From the NCBI GenBank assembly GCA_023230455.1, contig JALNXH010000002.1, positions 62,001 through 126,000 on the forward strand: a DNA stretch of 64,000 bases. Direction: 5' to 3'. Source of the stretch: Rhodocyclaceae bacterium (GTDB taxonomy: Bacteria; Pseudomonadota; Gammaproteobacteria; Burkholderiales; Rhodocyclaceae). Below the pieces are notes generated by a model. That model searched no databases and was not told the origin of the DNA. It saw nothing but the letters and a program-made list of their open reading frames with translations. The first letter of the stretch is position 1. Each line of letters starts with the position of its first letter. The translations under genes and the position numbers were made by a program. Shown here in pieces: positions 1 to 10,567 of the stretch.

Positions 1-588
1 CAGAGCGAGCGGCAGCAGCCAGGCGATCGGTCGGCGGCCGGCGAACAGCGCGGCGGCGGTGGCCAGCGTTGCAACGAAGCCGACGCCGTAGCTGCCGAGC
101 AGCGGTGCATAGCCGGCCAGCGGACTGGGTGGCGTCTGCGAGTAGCCCAGCGCCAGCCAGGGAAAGCCGGTGAACAGCCCGCCGCGCACCAGTTCGGCGC
201 CGGTCCACAGCGCGGCGATCAGCAGCGCGTCGATCCAGCTGCGTTCGCTGCGCAGGTGGCGGTAGCTGGCGCCGACCAGCGCCGGGAACAGCGCCAGATA
301 GGCGCAGAACAACAGCGTTGCGGCGGCGGCGACGGGCGCCGCCATGCCGCCGACGTCGTGCAGGCTGACATAGACCCAGGAGACGCCGGCGAGGAAGAAG
401 CCGAGGCCCCAGGCGTAACCGAGGGCAGCCGCCTGCCCCGCGTCCGCCGCCCGCCGCCAGAGCGCGAACAACACCGCCAGACTCAGCAACGGTAGCGGAA
501 ACATCTGTAACGGGGCGAAACCGGCGACTGCCAGCGCACCGGCCACGGCAGCGCAGGCGAGTAGGCGCAGGGACTTGATCCTCTCCAT
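1..588 (-). CDS. lnt: Apolipoprotein N-acyltransferase, N-terminal part (cut by window edge)
   Basis: Only the first 196 residues are in the window; the gene runs off the left edge. Lnt is an inner-membrane enzyme that adds the third acyl chain to the N-terminal cysteine of lipoproteins. The translation starts at an ATG (588-586) and is almost all hydrophobic helices, with the Lnt-like stretches AGFAPLQMFPLP near residue 22, GVSWVYVSLHDVGG near residue 68 and FTGFPWLALGYSQ near residue 139. The periplasmic nitrilase domain with the catalytic Glu-Lys-Cys lies outside the window, so activity cannot be judged. It is divergent from the RNA methyltransferase gene at 691. Confidence 0.9.
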   Translation of the reverse strand, partial: MERIKSLRLLACAAVAGALAVAGFAPLQMFPLPLLSLAVLFALWRRAADAGQAAALGYAWGLGFFLAGVSWVYVSLHDVGGMAAPVAAAATLLFCAYLALFPALVGASYRHLRSERSWIDALLIAALWTGAELVRGGLFTGFPWLALGYSQTPPSPLAGYAPLLGSYGVGFVATLATAAALFAGRRPIAWLLPLAL

Positions 589-690
589 GGCGGGGGGGCT
601 GGAATGACGAGCCGCGTATGATAAGCGCCCGTTCGCCTTCCGCACGGGGCTCCATCGCGCCCCGGCGGCAGGGCGGCTACCGCTCTCGCC
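589..690. promoter_or_regulatory. Divergent intergenic region between lnt and the RNA methyltransferase gene
   Basis: This 102-base gap must carry the start signals of both divergent genes. A TATGAT at 617-622 is a fair plus-strand -10 element, but no convincing -35 stands at the right distance. A G-run at 590-598 lies just upstream of the lnt start on the other strand. No hairpin stands out. Confidence 0.3.
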
Positions 691-1842
691 ATGACTGTTG
701 AAAACTTCTTTTCCCCCTGCCCGCGTGGGCTCGAAGCCCTGCTGGCGGAAGATGTCGCCGCCGTCGGTGCGCGTAATGTCGCCCAGGTGCCGGGAGGCGT
801 GTCCTTCCGCGGCGACTGGGAGGTTTGCTATCGTACCAACCTCGAATCGCGTATCGCCACCCGCGTGATGTGGCGGCTGGCCCTCGGCAGCTATCGCAAC
901 GAGGACGACGTCTACCGCCTGGCCCAGGGCGTGCCCTGGCCGCAGCTGTTCTCGGCCGGGCAGACGCTGCGCGTCTATGTCACCGCCCAGCGCTCACCGC
1001 TGAAGAGCCTCGAATTCATCACCCTGCGCGTCAAGGATGCGGTCTGCGACCGCTTCCGCGACGAGAGCGGGCGTCGCCCCAGCGTCGATACGCGCAATCC
1101 GGACATCCGCATCCACCTGTTCCTCACCGCCGACCAGGCCACGCTGTATCTCGACACCTCGGGCGAACCGCTCTACATGCGCGGCCACAAGGTCGCCAAG
1201 GTCGAGGCGCCGCTGAAGGAAAATCTCGCCGCCGGCATCCTCCGGCTGGCCGGCTGGAAGCCGGGCACGCCGTTGTTCGACCCGATGTGCGGCAGCGGCA
1301 CCTTCCTCATCGAGGCGGTGCAGATGAGTCTCGGCGACGCGCCGGGCCTGTCGCGCGAACCGGGCCAGTTCGGCTTCGAGCGCTTGAAGAATTTCGATGC
1401 CGGTCTATGGAAGCGCCTCCGCCGCGAAGCTGCAGACGACCGCATCATGGCCGGGAAACTGTCGATCCGGGGTTCCGACATTTCTGCCGATGCGGTGGCC
1501 CGAGCGCGGCAGAATCTCGCCCACGCCGGCTACGACGATCTGGTCGAACTGCGCCAGGGTGACCTGCTGACCGTCGAACCGCCGCCGGGCGGCGGCGTGC
1601 TGATTGCCAACCCGCCCTATGGCGAGCGACTGGCCGACGACGCGGCGCTGGCGGCGTTCTATCCGCTGCTCGGCGATGCGCTGAAAAAACGCTTCGCCGG
1701 CTGGGACTGCTGGTTTCTCTCGGCCGACGTGCGGTTGCCGAAGCTGATCGGCCTCAAGGCCAAACGGCGTACGCCGCTGTTCAACGGCAACCTCGAATGC
1801 AGGCTCTACAACTTCCCCATGGTCAGCGGCCCGTTGCGGTGA
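691..1842 (+). CDS. THUMP-domain class I SAM-dependent RNA methyltransferase (RlmL N-terminal-type)
   Basis: Predicted 383-residue methyltransferase of the family that makes N2-methylguanosine in 23S rRNA (G2445 in E. coli, RlmL). A THUMP-like RNA-binding part occupies roughly residues 45-155. The Rossmann methyltransferase follows with FDPMCGSGTFL near residue 196 and the catalytic NPPYGER near residue 307, typical of amino-group methylation of guanine. E. coli RlmL is a fusion of about 700 residues with a second methyltransferase (RlmK); only the first half is here, as in many non-gamma proteobacteria. The TGA stop overlaps the GTG start of rsmB (GTGA), so the two are probably translated together. 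Confidence 0.85.
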   Translation: MTVENFFSPCPRGLEALLAEDVAAVGARNVAQVPGGVSFRGDWEVCYRTNLESRIATRVMWRLALGSYRNEDDVYRLAQGVPWPQLFSAGQTLRVYVTAQRSPLKSLEFITLRVKDAVCDRFRDESGRRPSVDTRNPDIRIHLFLTADQATLYLDTSGEPLYMRGHKVAKVEAPLKENLAAGILRLAGWKPGTPLFDPMCGSGTFLIEAVQMSLGDAPGLSREPGQFGFERLKNFDAGLWKRLRREAADDRIMAGKLSIRGSDISADAVARARQNLAHAGYDDLVELRQGDLLTVEPPPGGGVLIANPPYGERLADDAALAAFYPLLGDALKKRFAGWDCWFLSADVRLPKLIGLKAKRRTPLFNGNLECRLYNFPMVSGPLR

Positions 1843-3134
1843 GCAGCCCGCGCCCGCCGCTCGCTGCCGACTCGCTCGCCCATGCGCTGCGCCACGTCGC
1901 CCGGGTGATCGCGGCGGTGATCGGCGGGCGCAATCTCGATGTTGCGCTGGCGGCGGAAAAAGTGGCACCGGCGGAGCGGCCGCTGGTGATGGATCTGGCG
2001 TATGCGACCCTGCGCCGCTACGGCCGCGGCGACCTGTTTCTCGACAGCTTGCTGGCGCGGCCGCTCGCCGATGCGCGAGTGCGCGGCCTGCTGCTGGCGG
2101 CCCTCTACCGCGTTGAAGCGCGCCCTGACGACGTTCACACCACGGTCGATCAGGCGGTCGCCGCCGCCGCCGTCTGGGGCGGCGGGCGCTTCAAGGGGTT
2201 AGTGAATGCGGTGCTGCGCAATTTCCAGCGCCGCCGCGATGCGCTGCTCGCCGCCGTCGCCGACCATCCAACTGCCCTTTGGCAGCATCCGGCATGGTGG
2301 ATCGATGCGCTGCAACGCGCCTATCCGCAGCGCTGGCAGGCGATCCTCACGGCCGGCAACACGCATCCGCCGATGACGCTCCGTGTCAACGCTCGGCGCA
2401 GCGACGTGGCGGCGTATCAGGACCGCTTGCGCGCTGCCGGTATTGAGACGCGCTGGCTCGGCGACCGGGCCCTGCTGCTGGAGCGGGCAGTGGCGGTGGG
2501 CCGCCTGCCGGGTTTTTTCGATGGCGACTGTTCGATTCAGGACTGGGGCGCCCAGCACGCCGCACCCCTGCTCGACGCACAGTCCGGTATGCGGGTGCTC
2601 GACGCCTGCGCCGCTCCCGGCGGCAAAACCGCCCATCTGCTGGAGACGGTGCCGGCGCTGGAATTGCTGGCGCTGGACGCCGAGGCGGCGAGGGCTCAGC
2701 GCATCGAGGACAACCTGGGGCGGCTGCATCTGCGCGCCGCGGTGAAGGTGGCCGATTGCCGCGACGTCGCGGCCTGGTGGGACGGTCGGCCGTTCGAGCG
2801 CATCCTCGCCGACGTTCCCTGCTCGGCTTCCGGCGTGGTGCGCCGCCATCCCGATGTCAAGTGGCTGCGTCGCGCCGACGATGTGTCGCGATTTGCCGCC
2901 ACCCAACGCGAAATTCTCGATGCACTTTGGCCGCTGCTCGCCCCGGGTGGCAAAATGCTCTACTGCACCTGTTCCCTCTTTCCCGAAGAAAACGCGCAAC
3001 AGGTGGCGGCCTTTGCCTCGCGTCATCCCGACGTCCGGCGGCTGGCCACCGGCGGACCGGACAACGAACTGCATCTGACACCTTGCGCCGAACATGACGG
3101 TTTCTTTTACGCGCTGCTGGGCAAGTCCGCTTAG
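1839..3134 (+). CDS. rsmB: 16S rRNA (cytosine-967-C5)-methyltransferase RsmB
   Basis: Makes m5C967 in 16S rRNA. The 431-residue protein has an N-terminal NusB-like RNA-binding domain (about residues 10-140) and a Rossmann methyltransferase. The SAM site reads DACAAPGGKTAH near residue 255. Both cysteines of the m5C mechanism are present: DVPCSASG (Cys328) and CTCSLFPEEN (catalytic Cys378). An ATG lies in frame 42 bases further upstream inside the previous gene, but the GTG at 1839 is preferred because it overlaps the previous stop and gives the usual family N-terminus. The next gene starts inside this one, at 3094. Confidence 0.93.
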   Translation: MSSPRPPLAADSLAHALRHVARVIAAVIGGRNLDVALAAEKVAPAERPLVMDLAYATLRRYGRGDLFLDSLLARPLADARVRGLLLAALYRVEARPDDVHTTVDQAVAAAAVWGGGRFKGLVNAVLRNFQRRRDALLAAVADHPTALWQHPAWWIDALQRAYPQRWQAILTAGNTHPPMTLRVNARRSDVAAYQDRLRAAGIETRWLGDRALLLERAVAVGRLPGFFDGDCSIQDWGAQHAAPLLDAQSGMRVLDACAAPGGKTAHLLETVPALELLALDAEAARAQRIEDNLGRLHLRAAVKVADCRDVAAWWDGRPFERILADVPCSASGVVRRHPDVKWLRRADDVSRFAATQREILDALWPLLAPGGKMLYCTCSLFPEENAQQVAAFASRHPDVRRLATGGPDNELHLTPCAEHDGFFYALLGKSA

Positions 3135-3678
3135 GCGACTGCTCGCGGTCCTGCTGCTGTGCGCGCTGGGGTTCGCGCGCGCCGGCAGCATCGAGCCGGT
3201 CGGCGCATCCCTGTTGCCCACCGACGATGGCTATGCGCTGTCGGCGGAGTTTTCCATCGACCTCGGCGCGCGCGTCGAGGAGGCGGTGACCCACGGCATC
3301 GCGCTGTATTTCAATCTCGAATTCGAACTGACCCGTTCGCGCTGGTATTGGTCCAACGAGCACGTTGCCGGCCGCACCCTCAATTACCGCCTCAGCTACA
3401 ACCCGCTGACGCGTCAGTACCGGCTCGGCACCGGTTCGCTCTATCGCAGCTTCGAGACGCTGGCCGAGGCCGTGCGCGCGATGGGCCGCGTCGGCGCTCT
3501 GCCCGTGGCGGACAAGAGCCAGCTCAAGGCCGGCGAGATTTACCACGCGGCAGTGCGGTTGTCGCTGGACCGCAACCAGTTGCCGAAGCCCTTCCAGCTC
3601 GATGCACTGGCCAACAAGGACTGGCAGATCGCCGCGCGGACGCTGACCTGGCAACCGCAGATCGGGGAGGCGAAATGA
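3094..3678 (+). CDS. DUF4390 domain-containing exported protein
   Basis: A 194-residue protein of unknown function with an N-terminal hydrophobic segment (residues 14-29, LRRLLAVLLLCALGFARAG) that looks like a signal peptide. The rest fits the DUF4390 family, including the TRSRWYWSNE stretch near residue 80. The gene starts 41 bases inside rsmB and ends in an ATGA overlap with ntrY. That linkage rsmB-DUF4390-ntrY-ntrX is common in betaproteobacteria and suggests a role tied to the NtrY sensor or the envelope, but this is inference. No other in-frame start codon was seen nearby. Confidence 0.8.
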   Translation: MTVSFTRCWASPLRRLLAVLLLCALGFARAGSIEPVGASLLPTDDGYALSAEFSIDLGARVEEAVTHGIALYFNLEFELTRSRWYWSNEHVAGRTLNYRLSYNPLTRQYRLGTGSLYRSFETLAEAVRAMGRVGALPVADKSQLKAGEIYHAAVRLSLDRNQLPKPFQLDALANKDWQIAARTLTWQPQIGEAK

Positions 3679-5774
3679 GGTACGCCGCCGTGATTGCCGC
3701 CACGTTGTCGGGGGTTGCGCTGTTGTTCCTGCTCACCACGGCGACCTCGAACACCGACCTGTTCGCCCGCAACTATCCGCTGCTGCTGGCGGCGAACGGC
3801 GCCGTCGCGCTGATCCTGCTGGCACTGGTGGGCGTCCAGCTGCGCCATCTGTGGCGCGATGTGCGCAATCGCGTGTTCGGGTCGCGGATCAAGCTGCGCC
3901 TGCTGTGGACGCTGGCGCTGATGGCCGTGCTGCCCGGCGTTCTGCTGTATGCCGTGTCGATGCAGTTCGCCGTGCGCAGCATCGATTCCTGGTTCGACGT
4001 GCGGGTGGACAGTGCGCTGGACGGCGGCCTGGAACTCGGCCGCAACGTACTGGCCAGCTTGCAGGCCGATCTGCGCGGCAAGGCGCGCGGTATCGCGCTC
4101 GATCTCGGCGAGGCCGTGCCCGAGCTGCCGCAGCTCAACCGCCTGCGCGATCAGACCGGCGTGCAGAGCGCGGCGATCGTCAACGCGGGCGGCCAGCTTG
4201 AGATATACAGCGCTTCGGCGGATACCGCGCTGCTGTTTCCGCCGCTGCCGAGTCTTGCGCAACTGCGTCAGGCGCGCGCCACGCGGGCCTTTTCATGGGT
4301 CGACGGCGATGCCGAGAACGGCTTGCTGCTGCGTGTACTGGTGCCGCTGGTTTCGGGGCTGGAGGGCGAGCGTTATCTACAGCTCACCCAGCCGGTGCCG
4401 GAATCGATTGCGCGCAGCGCCGAGAGCGTCGAGTCGGCCTACCGCGATTATCAGGGGCTGCAACTCGGGCGCGAGGGGCTGAAGCGGATCTACACGCTGA
4501 CGCTGACGTTGACCCTGCTGCTGGCGCTGTTTGCTGCCGTTGCGTTGGCTTTTTTCCTTGCCAAGCGCCTGGCGCAACCGCTGCTGATCCTTGCTGAGGG
4601 TACCCGGGCGGTGGCCGCGGGTGACTTTACGCCGCGGGCGATTCTCGAAACTCCGGACGAACTCGGCGTGCTGACGCGTTCCTTCAACCAGATGACCCGG
4701 CAGCTCGACGACGCTCGGCGCGAGACCGAGCGCAATCGCGCCGCACTGGAGGCCGCGCGGGCCTATCTGGAAAGCGTGTTGGCCAATCTCTCCGCCGGGG
4801 TGCTGGCCTTCGATGCCGATTTTCGCTTGCGCGCGGCGAATCGCGGGGCATTGCAGATACTCGGCGACGACCTCGATCACTTCGAGGAAACGGTGCTGAT
4901 CGAATGGCCGCGGCGGCAGGCCTTCGCCCGGGCGGTGATGGAAGGCTTCGCCGCCGGCGCGGTGGAGTGGCAGCGCGAACTGGAGATCGAACCGCCGCAG
5001 GGCGCGCCGAAGATGTTGCTGGTGCGCGGATCGGTGCTGCCCGCCCACGGCGGCTATGTGGTGGTTTTCGACGACATCAGCCAGTTGATCGCCGCTCAGC
5101 GTTCCGCGGCCTGGGGCGAGGTGGCGCGGCGCTTGGCGCACGAGATAAAGAACCCGCTGACGCCGATCCAGCTTTCCGCCGAACGATTGCAGATGAAGCT
5201 GGCGCAGCGTCTCGAAGGCGCCGATCGGGAGATTCTCGAACGCTCCACCCGCACCATCGTCAATCAGGTGGAGGCGATGAAGAACATGGTCAACGATTTC
5301 CGCGACTATGCGCGCCTGCCGCCGCCGGCGCTGGATGCGGTTGACCTCAACGGGCTGGTGCGTGACGTTCTCGGCCTCTATGAGAGCAGCCGGGTGGCGA
5401 TCGAAACCGATTTTTCGAACGATCTGCCGGCCGTGCTGGCAGACGCCAACCAGTTGCGCCAGGTGATCCACAACCTGCTCGCCAACGCCGAGGATGCCCT
5501 GGTCGAGATTGCCGAACCGAGGATCTGGATCACGTCGCTGAGCGACGGCGCTTATGCCTTGCTTGGTATAAGCGACAACGGCCCCGGCTTTCCGCCGCAG
5601 ACTCTGGCGCGGGCGTTCGAGCCGTATGTGACGACCAAGGCGAAGGGCACCGGGCTCGGCTTGGCCATTGTGAAGAAGATCGTCGACGAACATCGCGGCG
5701 AGGTGCGCCTGGTGAATCGCGATGGCGGTGGCGCTGAGGTGGCGATCCGCTTGCCGCTGGCGGATAGGGAATGA
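3675..5774 (+). CDS. ntrY: Membrane sensor histidine kinase NtrY
   Basis: A 699-residue sensor kinase of the NtrYX two-component system, which in proteobacteria responds to nitrogen and redox/respiratory state. Two close N-terminal membrane helices (about 5-23 and 32-55), a third near 75-95, a periplasmic sensor part to about 270 and a fourth helix near 275-297 precede a HAMP linker (about 298-350). A PAS domain follows (about 363-470). The HisKA H-box is RRLAHEIKNPLTP with phospho-acceptor His489. The ATPase domain shows NLLANAEDAL, DNGPGFPP and GTGLGLAIV. The ATG at 3675 overlaps the DUF4390 stop, so the longer open frame upstream is not part of the protein. NtrX follows after 66 bases. Confidence 0.92.
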   Translation: MRYAAVIAATLSGVALLFLLTTATSNTDLFARNYPLLLAANGAVALILLALVGVQLRHLWRDVRNRVFGSRIKLRLLWTLALMAVLPGVLLYAVSMQFAVRSIDSWFDVRVDSALDGGLELGRNVLASLQADLRGKARGIALDLGEAVPELPQLNRLRDQTGVQSAAIVNAGGQLEIYSASADTALLFPPLPSLAQLRQARATRAFSWVDGDAENGLLLRVLVPLVSGLEGERYLQLTQPVPESIARSAESVESAYRDYQGLQLGREGLKRIYTLTLTLTLLLALFAAVALAFFLAKRLAQPLLILAEGTRAVAAGDFTPRAILETPDELGVLTRSFNQMTRQLDDARRETERNRAALEAARAYLESVLANLSAGVLAFDADFRLRAANRGALQILGDDLDHFEETVLIEWPRRQAFARAVMEGFAAGAVEWQRELEIEPPQGAPKMLLVRGSVLPAHGGYVVVFDDISQLIAAQRSAAWGEVARRLAHEIKNPLTPIQLSAERLQMKLAQRLEGADREILERSTRTIVNQVEAMKNMVNDFRDYARLPPPALDAVDLNGLVRDVLGLYESSRVAIETDFSNDLPAVLADANQLRQVIHNLLANAEDALVEIAEPRIWITSLSDGAYALLGISDNGPGFPPQTLARAFEPYVTTKAKGTGLGLAIVKKIVDEHRGEVRLVNRDGGGAEVAIRLPLADRE

Positions 5775-5840
5775 ATTGCGACACGGCGGCAGAGCGTTTT
5801 GTTGCGCCGCATCGGCGGGGCGAAGGTTTTTTGGGGTGAA

Positions 5841-7079
5841 ATGGATATGAGCAAGATTCTCGTAGTCGATGACGAAGTAGGCATTCGCGAACTGCTCTCG
5901 GAGATCCTCCGCGACGAGGGCCACGATGTCGTGCTGGCGGAGAACGCCACTTCGGCGCGGGTGGTGCGCGAGAACGAGCGTCCGGATCTGGTCCTGCTCG
6001 ATATCTGGATGCCGGATATGGACGGCGTCACCCTGCTCAAGGAATGGGCCGCGTCCGGGCAACTGACCATGCCGGTGCTGATGATGTCCGGCCATGCCAC
6101 CATCGATACCGCTGTGGAGGCGACGCGCATCGGCGCGCAGGGGTTTCTGGAAAAGCCGATCGGTATGCAGAAGCTGCTGGCCTCGGTCCGGCAGGCGCTC
6201 GATCAGGGGCGGCGTCCGGCGCCGGCGCTTTCGCTGGCGGCCTTCGGCCGTTCGGCGGTGCTGCGCGATCTGAAAAAGCGTCTGGAACAAATCGCCGCGG
6301 GCAATCGCGCGGTGCTGCTGCGCTCGGCGCCGGGCGGCATCGTCGAGTTGGCGGCACGCACCCTGCAGGCCGCGGGCAAGGCCTGGATCGACTTGGCTGT
6401 CGATTCCAATCCGCTCAGCCTGGAGACGTTGCAGGCGGCGGCCGGCGGGGTGTTGTTCGCCGAGGAGCTGACCCGGCTGACGCGCCTACAACAGAAGAAC
6501 CTGCTGTTTGCTGCCGAGCGCCTGGACTACCACCGCATGTACCTGGTGGTCGGCACCGAGATCGAAAGCGGACAGCTTGCGGCATTGGGTTGGGATGAGT
6601 CGCTGCTCGCCCGCGTCTTTTCCGGCCGCATCGGCCTGCCCGCGCTTGCCGAACTGCGCGAAGAGATTCCCGACATGGCCCAGCATGTGCTGGCGCAGCT
6701 GGTCGAGTCGCGCGAGATTGCGCCGCGCCGGCTGGCTACCGCGGCGCTCAACGCCCTGCGCCAGTATCATTGGCCGGGCGGCTACGCAGAGCTAAAGACG
6801 GCGCTGCGTTCGCTCGCCCAGGCGGCGTTGTCGGCGGAAATCGAGGCTGAAGACGTGAATCGGCTGGTGGTACCGGCGCGCGGCGGTCAGCCCGACTGCG
6901 GCGGGCTGACCAGCGAAATGCTAATGCTGCCGCTGCGCGAGGCGCGGGAAATCTTCGAACGCCTGTATTTCGAGTACCACCTCGCTCTGGACGGGGGCAA
7001 TATGACCCGGTTGGCCGAGAAAACCGGTCTCGAACGCACCCACCTATATCGCAAGCTCAAGGATTTGGGCCTGCGCTGA
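5841..7079 (+). CDS. ntrX: Response regulator NtrX with degenerate AAA+ domain
   Basis: Partner regulator of NtrY, 412 residues. The receiver domain is complete: acidic pair D10-D11, phospho-acceptor Asp54 in LVLLDIWMPD, and the conserved Lys in LEKPIG. The C-terminus is an intact Fis-type helix-turn-helix (about 385-412). The middle is a shrunken relic of a sigma-54 AAA+ domain. At the Walker A position it reads LLRSAPGG without a usable GxxGxGK, the sigma-54 contact motif GAFTGA is absent, and Walker B is replaced by GGVLFAEELTRL; late motifs such as YHWPGGYAELK remain. It probably acts as a DNA-binding regulator without sigma-54 activation. ATGs at 5841 and 5847 are both possible, with GGGGTG just upstream. 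Confidence 0.85.
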   Translation: MDMSKILVVDDEVGIRELLSEILRDEGHDVVLAENATSARVVRENERPDLVLLDIWMPDMDGVTLLKEWAASGQLTMPVLMMSGHATIDTAVEATRIGAQGFLEKPIGMQKLLASVRQALDQGRRPAPALSLAAFGRSAVLRDLKKRLEQIAAGNRAVLLRSAPGGIVELAARTLQAAGKAWIDLAVDSNPLSLETLQAAAGGVLFAEELTRLTRLQQKNLLFAAERLDYHRMYLVVGTEIESGQLAALGWDESLLARVFSGRIGLPALAELREEIPDMAQHVLAQLVESREIAPRRLATAALNALRQYHWPGGYAELKTALRSLAQAALSAEIEAEDVNRLVVPARGGQPDCGGLTSEMLMLPLREAREIFERLYFEYHLALDGGNMTRLAEKTGLERTHLYRKLKDLGLR

Positions 7080-7106
7080 CTTAAAATCCCGCGCTTAAGC
7101 TCGCAC

Positions 7107-7152
7107 GTTCAAGGCCCGGCGTGCTCGCTGCGGCCGAGCCGCGGCTTTGAAC
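7107..7152 (+). promoter_or_regulatory. Structured leader or terminator-like hairpin before hemE
   Basis: GTTCAAGGCC (7107-7116) pairs with GGCTTTGAAC (7143-7152) over 10 positions, one of them a G-U pair in RNA. A second stem, GCGGC-CGA-GCCGC (7130-7142), sits inside it. The structure ends 28 bases before the hemE start. There is no T-run, so a simple intrinsic terminator for ntrX is not well supported; a structured 5' leader is possible. A TTAAAAT at 7081-7087 just upstream could be part of a promoter. Confidence 0.4.
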
Positions 7153-7180
7153 GAACCCTCTGGACTTTGGACCGACCACT

Positions 7181-8251
7181 ATGCGCCCCAAGAACGACCG
7201 CTTTCTCCGCGCCCTGCTCCGCGAACCCGTCGACTGCACTCCCGTCTGGCTGATGCGCCAGGCCGGGCGCTATCTGCCCGAATACTGCGAAACGCGCCGC
7301 CGCGCCGGCGACTTCCTAAGCCTGTGCAAGTCGCCGAGCCTGGCCTGCGAAGTGACCCTGCAACCGCTGGCCCGCTACGATCTCGACGCCGCGATCCTGT
7401 TTTCCGACATCCTCACCGTGCCGGATGCGATGGGCCTCGGGCTCTATTTCGCCGAGGGCGAGGGGCCCAAGTTCGAGCGGCCGCTGCGCGAGGAATGGGC
7501 GATCCGTGACCTACAGGCGCCAGACCCCAACGTCCATCTGCGCTACGTGATGGATGCGGTGGCCGAGATTCGCCGTGCGCTGGCCGATTCGGTGCCGCTG
7601 ATCGGTTTCTCCGGCAGTCCGTTTACGCTGGCCTGCTATATGGTCGAAGGCGGTGGCTCGGCCGACTTCCGCACACTGAAGACGATGCTGTATGACCGGC
7701 CGGATTTGCTGCACCGTATTCTCGAAGTTAACGCCCAGGCGGTGACCGACTACCTCAATGCCCAGATCGAATGCGGTGCCCAGGCCGTGCAGTTGTTCGA
7801 CACCTGGGGCGGCGCGCTGTCGGCCGCCGCCTACAATGAGTTCTCGCTCAACTACCTGCAAAAGGTGGTTCAGGGATTGAAGAAGACGCACAACGGCGAG
7901 CGAATTCCCTGCATCGTGTTCACCAAGGGGGGCGGCCAGTGGCTGGAGGCCATCGCCTCGATCGGCTGCGATGCGGTCGGCCTCGACTGGACCACGGACA
8001 TCGGCGACGCCCGGCGCCGGATCGGCGACAAGGTGGCATTGCAAGGCAATTTCGATCCGATGGCTCTGTTCGCTTCGCCCGACAAGGTCGCCGCCGAAGC
8101 CCGGCGGATCGTCGACAGCTTCGGTGGCGGTAGCGGGCATGTGTTCAATCTGGGTCACGGAATCAACCAATTTACCCCCCCCGAGAACGTCACGACTTTG
8201 GTCGATACGGTGCATAACCATAGCCGGAAAAATTCGCGCCAAAGCTCTTGA
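7181..8251 (+). CDS. hemE: Uroporphyrinogen decarboxylase
   Basis: Cytosolic enzyme of haem biosynthesis that removes four carboxyl groups from uroporphyrinogen III to give coproporphyrinogen III. The 356-residue length is normal. The N-terminal signature VWLMRQAGRYLPEY (about residues 22-35) contains the substrate-binding arginines, and ILFSDILTVPDAMG near residue 80 carries the catalytic Asp. The C-terminal FNLGHGI motif is present near residue 326. It appears to be a single-gene unit: ntrX ends 101 bases before and priA starts 327 bases after. Confidence 0.96.
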   Translation: MRPKNDRFLRALLREPVDCTPVWLMRQAGRYLPEYCETRRRAGDFLSLCKSPSLACEVTLQPLARYDLDAAILFSDILTVPDAMGLGLYFAEGEGPKFERPLREEWAIRDLQAPDPNVHLRYVMDAVAEIRRALADSVPLIGFSGSPFTLACYMVEGGGSADFRTLKTMLYDRPDLLHRILEVNAQAVTDYLNAQIECGAQAVQLFDTWGGALSAAAYNEFSLNYLQKVVQGLKKTHNGERIPCIVFTKGGGQWLEAIASIGCDAVGLDWTTDIGDARRRIGDKVALQGNFDPMALFASPDKVAAEARRIVDSFGGGSGHVFNLGHGINQFTPPENVTTLVDTVHNHSRKNSRQSS

Positions 8252-8578
8252 CAAGGCCGATTCCGGCTCAGCGACAGGGCGGGGGACATATTGACTTATG
8301 CACAGAAGTTGGGCTCGTCGGCCAAACTCCCGCCAGAACCCGGCCATTTACCGTGCGTCAATTTCAAGGCATTGATTTATAACGGATTTATTGTTGCTGC
8401 ATTGTTACGCAAGTAAAAAAATCGCCTTCTGGCGCCAGCACTTAGCGAATGTCGCAGAGCAATATTCACAAAGTTATCCACAAAATTTGTGGGGAACCCG
8501 TTTTTCGTTATCGAGCAGGGAGTTAAGGGGTTTAGGCGAAGTGAAATCGAGAATGTGCCGGCAAGGCCATGAGATGAA
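8252..8578. other. Non-coding, AT-rich gap before priA with DnaA-box cluster
   Basis: This is the longest gene-free stretch in the window (327 bases) and is much more AT-rich than its surroundings around 8370-8420. It contains two perfect TTATNCACA DnaA boxes: TTATGCACA (8296-8304) and TTATCCACA (8474-8482). A one-mismatch copy, ATATTCACA, stands at 8462-8470, and a two-mismatch inverted copy, TGTGGGGAA, at 8488-8496. A TATAAC at 8378-8383 could be a -10 element. Nothing here looks like a coding sequence or a structured RNA. DnaA control of priA or a DnaA-titrating site are possible roles. Confidence 0.55.
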
Positions 8579-10555
<1,977 letters not shown>

Positions 10556-10567
10556 CGCCGGGATGGT

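Noticed and set aside
3159..3674. Long N-terminal extension of NtrY
   Set aside because: This part is the shadow of the DUF4390 gene in another frame; the ATG at 3675 gives a normal NtrY N-terminus.
4377..6290. Long antisense open frame of 637 codons across ntrY and ntrX
   Set aside because: It is His/Arg/Gln-rich, has no domain pattern and lies opposite two well-supported genes; a by-product of high GC content.
8252..8578. Chromosomal replication origin
   Set aside because: DnaA boxes and an AT-rich stretch are present, but dnaA, dnaN, rpmH or gidA are not nearby; hemE and priA are not usual origin neighbours.
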